53,760 nt of DNA from an uncultured Actinomyces sp. (GTDB lineage Bacteria > Actinomycetota > Actinomycetes > Actinomycetales > Actinomycetaceae). The stretch spans positions 1-53,760 of the forward strand of contig CALISI010000071.1 of NCBI GenBank assembly GCA_938041695.1, in the 5' to 3' direction. Position 1 is the stretch's first letter. Every line of letters starts with the position of its first letter. Below the pieces are notes generated by a model that had not been told where the DNA came from, did not search any database, and saw nothing but the letters and a program-made list of their open reading frames with translations. The position numbers were made by a program, and so were the translations under genes. Positions 48,543 to 53,760 of the stretch are shown in pieces.

Positions 48543-49874
48543 ATGCGCGCGTTCCTGCGTAAATCCGGAATCCTCGTGTGGGTGATCGCTGCGATCGTCC
48601 TCGCGACCGTCCTCGGATCCGTCCGTATCGGCGATAACCACCTGGTTCCCGTTGAGATTGGCCGTATCTTTGCGACCTTCTCGGCTATTTTCAGCCAGTT
48701 CCTGTCCTTCTCGATCCCGCTGATCATTATCGGCCTCGTGACCCCCGCGATCGCGGATCTGGGCCGCGGCGCGGGTAAGTGGCTGGGTATTACGACGGCG
48801 ATCGCCTACGCGTCGACGCTGTTCTCGGGCTTCCTGACCTACCTGGTGTGCGCGTCCCTGTTCCCGCGCCTCCTGGCGTCCACCCAGCTGGCTGATGTTG
48901 CCGAGCCGGGCAGCGCCCTGGAGTCCTACTTTACGATCGAGATGCCTGCGCCGTTGCAGGTGATGACGGCGCTGCTCCTGTCCTTCGTGGTGGGCTTGGG
49001 CCTGTCGATGGTGCCGCGCGGCGTGCTGCGTAAGGGCTTCATCGAGTTCCGCGCCATCATTACGCGCCTCATCGAGACGATTATTATTCCGCTGCTGCCG
49101 CTGCACATCTTCGGTATCTTCCTGAACCTGACCTACACGGGCGAGGCCGCCTCGGTTATTCGTACGCTGCTGCGCGTCGTCGTCGTGGTCCTCGTCCTCG
49201 AGGTCGTCATTCTGCTGACCCAGTTCTGCTTCGCGGGCCTTGTCGCGCGTCGTAACCCCTTCAAGGCGCTGGTGACGATGATGCCGGCTTACCTGACGGC
49301 TCTGGGTACGTCGTCGTCGGCGGCCACCATCCCGGTGACGCTGCGCCAGACGAAGAAGAACGGCGTGTCCGACGCGGTCGCGTCCTTCACGATTCCGCTG
49401 TGCGCGACGATCCACCTGGCTGGCTCGACCTCGAAGATCTTCTCTTTCGCGTTCGCCATTGTGTTGACGCAGGGCCTGACGGTTTCCTCCCTGCAGTGGG
49501 TGGGCTTCATCTTCATGCTGGGCATCACGATGGTCGCGGCCCCCGGCGTCCCCGGCGGCGCCATCATGGCGGCCACGGGCCTGCTGAGCTCGATGCTGGG
49601 CTTCAACGACGCGCAGGTCGCGCTGATGATCGCCACCTACATTGCTCTGGACTCCTTCGGCACCGCCACGAACGTGACGGGCGATGGTGCGATCGCGCTC
49701 ATCGTCGACCGTATGGCCCACGGTTCGATCGGCAACGAGGGCGACCCGGAGAACGCTCGCGAGTTGGCGTTTGACGGCATGGTCTACCTGGACCGCGTGT
49801 CCGTCGAGGGCGTTGTGAGTCCCGAGGAGCTGGCGGAGTCGGCTGCACGCAATAGCAGCGAAACGGTCGCCTAG
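48543..49874 (+). CDS. Dicarboxylate/amino acid:cation symporter (DAACS family)
   Basis: A 443-residue secondary transporter of the GltP/DctA/SstT fold: eight hydrophobic helices, the first hairpin tip Ser-rich motif ALGTSSSAATIPVTLRQ (about 255-270), GSTSKIFSFAFAIV, the second hairpin tip in APGVPGGAIMAAT and the substrate/cation motif ATNVTGDGAIALIVDR near residue 380. It imports an acidic or small neutral amino acid or dicarboxylate with sodium or protons; the exact solute is not evident. AAGGTG lies 6 bases before ATG 48543. A perfect 14-bp terminator follows. Confidence 0.9.
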   Translation: MRAFLRKSGILVWVIAAIVLATVLGSVRIGDNHLVPVEIGRIFATFSAIFSQFLSFSIPLIIIGLVTPAIADLGRGAGKWLGITTAIAYASTLFSGFLTYLVCASLFPRLLASTQLADVAEPGSALESYFTIEMPAPLQVMTALLLSFVVGLGLSMVPRGVLRKGFIEFRAIITRLIETIIIPLLPLHIFGIFLNLTYTGEAASVIRTLLRVVVVVLVLEVVILLTQFCFAGLVARRNPFKALVTMMPAYLTALGTSSSAATIPVTLRQTKKNGVSDAVASFTIPLCATIHLAGSTSKIFSFAFAIVLTQGLTVSSLQWVGFIFMLGITMVAAPGVPGGAIMAATGLLSSMLGFNDAQVALMIATYIALDSFGTATNVTGDGAIALIVDRMAHGSIGNEGDPENARELAFDGMVYLDRVSVEGVVSPEELAESAARNSSETVA

Positions 49875-49892
49875 TTTCCGGCCCATGTGCTC

Positions 49893-49935
49893 GCGCGCGC
49901 CCGCCGCTTTCGGCGGGCGCGCGCTTGTCGTTTCC
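49893..49935 (+). terminator. Terminator of the symporter gene
   Basis: GCGCGCGCCCGCCG, loop CTTT, and the perfect complement, then TTGTCGTTTCC. Confidence 0.85.
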
Positions 49936-49980
49936 TCGGTAAATGGGAGTTAGGCCCTAGTGGTGGAGGCGCAAGTCACG

Positions 49981-49986
49981 TAGAAT
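49981..49986 (+). promoter_or_regulatory. -10 box of the phosphofructokinase gene
   Basis: TAGAAT stands 60 bases before the ATG, so unlike many genes here this message would have a leader of about 54 bases. No convincing -35 box is visible. The leader contains GGGC-TTCGC-GGCCC-like pairing. Confidence 0.4.
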
Positions 49987-50046
49987 GGGACACGATAGGC
50001 ACACCGGGCTTCGCGGCCCGCTCCGTCAACGAAAGATGGCAGAAAA

Positions 50047-52302
50047 ATGAGCACAGTTCGTATCGGTGTCCTCACGTCGGGCGGTGACGCCCAGGGAATG
50101 AACGCGGCCGTTCGCGCCGTTGTGCGCACGGCGGTGGCGCGCGGCGCGCAGCCCTACGCGATCTATGAAGGCTGGCAGGGAGCCTGCGCAGGCGGCGATT
50201 CCATTAAGAAGATGGAGTGGTCGGACGTCTCCTCGATCCTTGCCGAGGGTGGCACGGTGATCGGCACGGCCCGCAGCGCGGACTTCCGCACGTACGAGGG
50301 TCGCCACCGCGCGGCCGCGAACCTGCTTGAGCACGGCATCGATCACCTCGTGGTGATCGGTGGCGACGGTTCCCTGTCGGGCACGAACGAGTTCCGCGGC
50401 GAGTGGGCGCAGCACGTCGCCGAGCTGGCCGCCGAGGGCGTCATCTCGGCCGAGACCGCGGCCGCCCACCCCGCCCTCATCATCGTCGGCCTCGTCGGCT
50501 CGATCGATAACGATATGGTGGGCACGGATATGACGATTGGTGCGGACACTGCGCTGCACCGCATCCTGGATGCCATCGACCAGCTGACCAGCACGGCGGC
50601 CTCGCACCAGCGCACGTTCGTCGTTGAGGTCATGGGACGCCACTGCGGCTACCTGCCCCTGATGGCGGCTGTCGCAGGCGGCGCCGACTACGTGTTTACG
50701 CCCGAGGACCCGGCGGGTCCGGGCTGGCAGGACGACCTGGCTGAGCACCTGCGCCTCGGCCGTGAGGCCGGCCGCCGCGAGTCCATCGTCCTGGTGGCAG
50801 AGGGCGCGCACGACCGCGACGGCAACGAGCTGTCGACCCAGCTGATCGCCGACACGATCCAGGAGCGCACCGGTGAGGACGCGCGCGTGACGATCCTCGG
50901 CCACGTGCAGCGCGGCGGTACCCCCTCGGCGTACGACCGTTGGATGTCCACGCTGCTGGGCTACGCCGCGGTCCAGGAGATCCTCGCCTCCACGGCCGAG
51001 GACGAGCCCGTCATCCTGGGCGTGCGCCGCAACCGCATCACGCGCGTCCCCCTCATGAAGGCCGTCCACGACACGCGCGCGGTCAAGGACCTGATCGCGG
51101 CCGGCGACTACGCGGCCGCCCAGGCCTCGCGAGGCTCGTCCTTCTCCTCGATGGTGGGCATCAACCAGATCCTGTCCACGCCCCCGCAGCTCACCCCCGA
51201 GCCGACGGGCGAGTCCCAGCGCGTCGCGATCCTGCACGCGGGCGGCCTGGCCCCCGGCATGAACACGGCGGCCCGCGTGGCCGTGCGCCTGGGTATCGCT
51301 CGCGGCTGGACGATGCTCGGCGTGGAGGGTTCGTGGAGCGGCCTGGCCGATGATCGGGTACGTGAACTGAGCTGGTCCGACGTGGAAGGATGGGCCTTCA
51401 AGGGCGGCGCCGAGCTCGGTACGAAGCGCGACATCCCGCCGGTCGAGCAGTTCTACGCGCTGGGACGCGCCATCGAGCGCAACCAGATCGACGCGCTCCT
51501 CGTCATCGGCGGTATGAACGCCTACCTGGGCGTTCACGCGATCACCTCGGAGAAGGACCGCTACCCGGCGTTCCAGATCCCGATCCTGCTCATCCCCGCC
51601 TCGATCGACAACAACCTGCCCGGCTGCGAGCTCGCGATCGGCACGGACACGGCGATCAACAACGCGACGTGGGCGATCGACCGCATCAAGGAGAGCGCGG
51701 CGGCCTCCAAGCGCTGCTTCATCGCCGAGACGATGGGACGGCGCTGCGGCTACCTGACCCTCATGAGCGCCCTGTCCAGCGGCGCGGAGTACATGTACAT
51801 CAACGAGGAGTCCCCCTCCCTCGAGCAGATCGCCGCGGACGCCGAGCGGATGGTCTCCTCCTTCAAGTCCGGCCGACGCCTGTTCCTCACGCTCCTCAAC
51901 GAGTCGGCGTCCCAGTACTACGACCGCGAGTTCCTGGCCGACGTGTTCAACGCCGAGTCCGAAGGAATCTACGACGTGCGCCACCAGGCCCTCGGCCACA
52001 TGCAGCAGGGCGGCTCGCCCTCGCCGTACGACCGCCTGCTCGCCACGCGCCTCGTGGCACGTGCTTTCGAGCAGCTGCTGGACCAGTTCGAGCGCGGCGA
52101 CCGCGGCGCCTACTACATCGGCCAGGTCGGTGCCGCGATGGAGGCGCGTCCGGTGAAGAACATGTTCGACGACCTTGACCTGGTGAATCGTCGTCCCTTC
52201 CACCAGTGGTGGCTTGACCTCGTGCCCGTCCAGCGCATCGTGTCGCTGCAGAACCCGGGCATCGAGGCCACGCCCATCCCCATCGACGATCCGGTCGCCT
52301 GA
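50047..52302 (+). CDS. pfkA: Double-length ATP-dependent 6-phosphofructokinase (eukaryote-like)
   Basis: At 751 residues it is twice the usual bacterial PFK: two tandem PFK domains in one chain, as in animals and fungi. Domain 1 (about 1-380) is catalytic: TSGGDAQGMNAAVRA (10-24), GGDGS at 105-109 (Gly after GGD points to ATP rather than pyrophosphate) and the catalytic GSIDND (151-156). Domain 2 (about 390-751) keeps the fold (HAGGLAPGMNTAARV near 395; PASIDNNLPG near 517), but GGDGS is GGMNA and the catalytic second Asp is Asn, so it is most likely regulatory. It phosphorylates fructose 6-phosphate in glycolysis. pgi follows directly, so the first two sugar-phosphate steps are neighbours. 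Confidence 0.95.
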   Translation: MSTVRIGVLTSGGDAQGMNAAVRAVVRTAVARGAQPYAIYEGWQGACAGGDSIKKMEWSDVSSILAEGGTVIGTARSADFRTYEGRHRAAANLLEHGIDHLVVIGGDGSLSGTNEFRGEWAQHVAELAAEGVISAETAAAHPALIIVGLVGSIDNDMVGTDMTIGADTALHRILDAIDQLTSTAASHQRTFVVEVMGRHCGYLPLMAAVAGGADYVFTPEDPAGPGWQDDLAEHLRLGREAGRRESIVLVAEGAHDRDGNELSTQLIADTIQERTGEDARVTILGHVQRGGTPSAYDRWMSTLLGYAAVQEILASTAEDEPVILGVRRNRITRVPLMKAVHDTRAVKDLIAAGDYAAAQASRGSSFSSMVGINQILSTPPQLTPEPTGESQRVAILHAGGLAPGMNTAARVAVRLGIARGWTMLGVEGSWSGLADDRVRELSWSDVEGWAFKGGAELGTKRDIPPVEQFYALGRAIERNQIDALLVIGGMNAYLGVHAITSEKDRYPAFQIPILLIPASIDNNLPGCELAIGTDTAINNATWAIDRIKESAAASKRCFIAETMGRRCGYLTLMSALSSGAEYMYINEESPSLEQIAADAERMVSSFKSGRRLFLTLLNESASQYYDREFLADVFNAESEGIYDVRHQALGHMQQGGSPSPYDRLLATRLVARAFEQLLDQFERGDRGAYYIGQVGAAMEARPVKNMFDDLDLVNRRPFHQWWLDLVPVQRIVSLQNPGIEATPIPIDDPVA

Positions 52303-52324
52303 CCCCGTCGAATTCGCGCGGCGT

Positions 52325-52367
52325 ACGAGGCCGTGGTTCCGTGAGCGCTCGCGGGCCACGGCCTCGT
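52325..52367 (+). terminator. Terminator-like hairpin between pfkA and pgi
   Basis: ACGAGGCCGTGG (52325-52336) and CCACGGCCTCGT (52356-52367) pair perfectly over a 19-nt loop that itself folds (GTGAGCGCTCGC). The arm is a one-base variant of ACGAGGCCGGGG. Confidence 0.75.
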
Positions 52368-52390
52368 CGTGTCAGGAGAGCCAAGCGGGG

Positions 52391-52419
52391 GTGACCAGGG
52401 GCCAAGTCCCCGCTAAACT
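52391..52419 (+). promoter_or_regulatory. Possible promoter of pgi
   Basis: TAAACT (52414-52419) fits TANNNT; GTGACC (52391-52396) is 17 bases earlier. The start would be near 52426, 30 bases before the ATG. Confidence 0.4.
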
Positions 52420-52454
52420 AAAGTGCGAACCTATCTCTACTGTCAGGAGACCCC

Positions 52455-53760
52455 ATGAGTGATATCCCCGTGATCGACCCGACGATGACCCCCGCGTGGG
52501 ACACGCTCGACCAGCTGGCCGACAACTTTGAACCCGATCTGCGCAAGCTTTTCGCGGATGACCCCAACCGCACCCAGACCTTCACGTTCGACGCGGCCGA
52601 CCTGCACGTCGACCTGTCGAAGAACCTCGTGTGCCCCACGCTGGTGGGCCACCTCCTCGCCCTCGCCGAGCAGGCGGGCGTCCTGGAGCTGCGCGACCGC
52701 ATGTTCGCGGGCGAGCACATCAACGTCACCGAGGATCGCGCCGTCCTGCACACCGCGCTGCGCCGCCCCGCGACCGACTCGCTGACGGTCGACGGCCAGG
52801 ACGCGATCGCCGACGTGCACGAGGTGCTGGAGAAGGTCTACGCCTTCGCCCGCCGCGTCCGCTCCGGCGAGTGGGTGGGCATCACCGGCAAGCCCGTCAA
52901 GACCGTCGTCAACGTCGGCATCGGCGGCTCCGATCTGGGTCCCGTCATGGCGTACGAGGCCCTCAAGCCCTACGTGCAGGAGGGCCTGGAGTGCCGCTTC
53001 ATCTCCAACATTGACCCCACCGACGCGGGTGAGACCACGAAGGACCTGGACCCCGAGACAACCCTCGTGATCGTTGCCTCCAAGACCTTCACGACGCTCG
53101 AGACCATCACGAACGCGAAGGTCGTGCGCGCCTGGCTGCTGGACGGTCTGCGTGAACGCGGCATCGTCACCGACGAGGCTTCGGAGAAGGAGGCGATCGC
53201 CAAGCACTTCGTCGCCGTGTCCACCGCCCTGGACAAGGTTGCCGAGTTCGGCATCGACCCCGCCAACGCCTTCGGCTTCTGGAGCTGGGTCGGCGGCCGC
53301 TACTCCGTGGATTCCGCCGTGGGCACCTCCCTGGCCGTCGCGATCGGCCCCGAGGGCTTCGCCGACTTCCTCGCCGGCTTTAACGCGATGGACCGTCACT
53401 TCGCCGAGACCGCGCCCGAGAAGAACGTGCCCCTGCTCATGGGCCTGCTCAACGTGTGGTACTCGAACTTCCTGGGTGCCGACACGCACGCCGTCCTGCC
53501 CTACTCCCAGTACCTGCACCGCTTCCCCGCGTACCTGCAGCAGCTGACCATGGAGTCCAACGGCAAGTCCGTGCGCCGCGACGGCAGCCCCGTCACCTAC
53601 GAGACCGGCGAGGTCTTCTGGGGCGAGCCCGGCACCAACGGCCAGCACGCCTTCTACCAGCTGATCCACCAGGGCACTCGCATGGTCCCCGCCGACTTCA
53701 TTGCTTTCGCGAACCCGACGTGGGCGCTGGGCGACGGCGACGCCGACATGCACGAGCTGT
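52455..53760 (+). CDS. pgi: Glucose-6-phosphate isomerase (3' end outside window)
   Basis: Interconverts glucose 6-phosphate and fructose 6-phosphate. The open frame of 435 codons runs off the window end; a full enzyme is about 550-560 residues, so roughly 115 are missing, including the last catalytic Lys and C-terminal helix. Visible are LSKNLVCPTLVGHLLALAEQ, VNVGIGGSDLGPVMAYEAL, ISNIDPTD, VIVASKTFTTLETITNA, FWSWVGGRYSVDSAVG (PGI signature) and NGKSVRRDG plus GEPGTNGQHAFYQLIHQGT with the catalytic Glu/His. AGGAG lies 5 bases before the ATG. Confidence 0.97.
   Translation, partial: MSDIPVIDPTMTPAWDTLDQLADNFEPDLRKLFADDPNRTQTFTFDAADLHVDLSKNLVCPTLVGHLLALAEQAGVLELRDRMFAGEHINVTEDRAVLHTALRRPATDSLTVDGQDAIADVHEVLEKVYAFARRVRSGEWVGITGKPVKTVVNVGIGGSDLGPVMAYEALKPYVQEGLECRFISNIDPTDAGETTKDLDPETTLVIVASKTFTTLETITNAKVVRAWLLDGLRERGIVTDEASEKEAIAKHFVAVSTALDKVAEFGIDPANAFGFWSWVGGRYSVDSAVGTSLAVAIGPEGFADFLAGFNAMDRHFAETAPEKNVPLLMGLLNVWYSNFLGADTHAVLPYSQYLHRFPAYLQQLTMESNGKSVRRDGSPVTYETGEVFWGEPGTNGQHAFYQLIHQGTRMVPADFIAFANPTWALGDGDADMHEL

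Noticed and set aside
50026..52359. 777-codon minus-strand open frame opposite the phosphofructokinase gene
   Set aside because: Same reason: no family motifs, while the plus strand carries two complete PFK domains.

Overview
The window is about two-thirds GC and reads as one chromosomal segment of a high-GC Gram-positive bacterium of the Actinomyces/Schaalia type (Actinomycetaceae). Pointers are a WhiB-family iron-sulfur protein, a GuaB/GuaB3 pair, a CIRCE-controlled groES, a DtxR-type iron box, many GTG starts, and several genes that appear to be translated from leaderless mRNAs (a TANNNT -10 box 6-7 nt before the start codon). The genus is inferred from overall character only.

Layout. 1-9.7 kb: end of a succinate dehydrogenase/fumarate reductase iron-sulfur subunit, a small membrane protein, tsaD, a translationally coupled esterase plus aminoacyl-lipid synthase pair (membrane-lipid alanylation type), a YbdK-type carboxylate-amine ligase, a THUMP-like methyltransferase, and groES without groEL. 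9.7-10.7 kb: a gene-free convergent gap with a transposase scrap, hairpins and 19-bp-period repeat arrays. 10.7-19.7 kb: a DsbA-like thioredoxin, a WhiB protein, a MerR regulator with a B12-type fold, an AGE-family isomerase, guaB, an FSA/transaldolase-family aldolase, a second convergent gap with larger 19-bp-period arrays, a DEDD exonuclease, and guaB3.

20-32 kb: a nucleoside scavenging module. Remnants of a secreted ExeM/NucH-type nuclease and of a sortase-anchored 5'-nucleotidase stand before an intact nucleoside ABC importer (BMP lipoprotein, double ATPase, two permeases), cdd, deoA, a SorC/DeoR-type regulator, deoD, deoC and a phosphohexo/pentomutase. A 12-bp word shared upstream of the importer and of deoD is a candidate operator for the regulator. 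The cell seems to have lost the extracellular steps and kept uptake and catabolism.

32-45 kb: a methyltransferase-cupin pair, an SdpI-like membrane protein, a DtxR-box-controlled iron-siderophore ABC transporter, then an NAD-related neighbourhood: nadE and an NrtR-like Nudix regulator, divergent from an SPFH protein and an NAD-kinase-like protein, followed by an apparently acquired DUF3800 gene with a short upstream RNA-like unit, and a Sir2 deacylase. 45-53.8 kb: ackA-pta, a DUF3017 membrane protein, a dicarboxylate/amino acid symporter, a double-length (eukaryote-like) 6-phosphofructokinase and the start of pgi.

The least explained signals are (i) four arrays of mixed-orientation repeats in a 19-bp register, confined to two convergent intergenic gaps, and (ii) the 11-base word CGAGGCCGGGG, found 14 times in 53.8 kb, half of them between genes and several in terminator-like hairpins.
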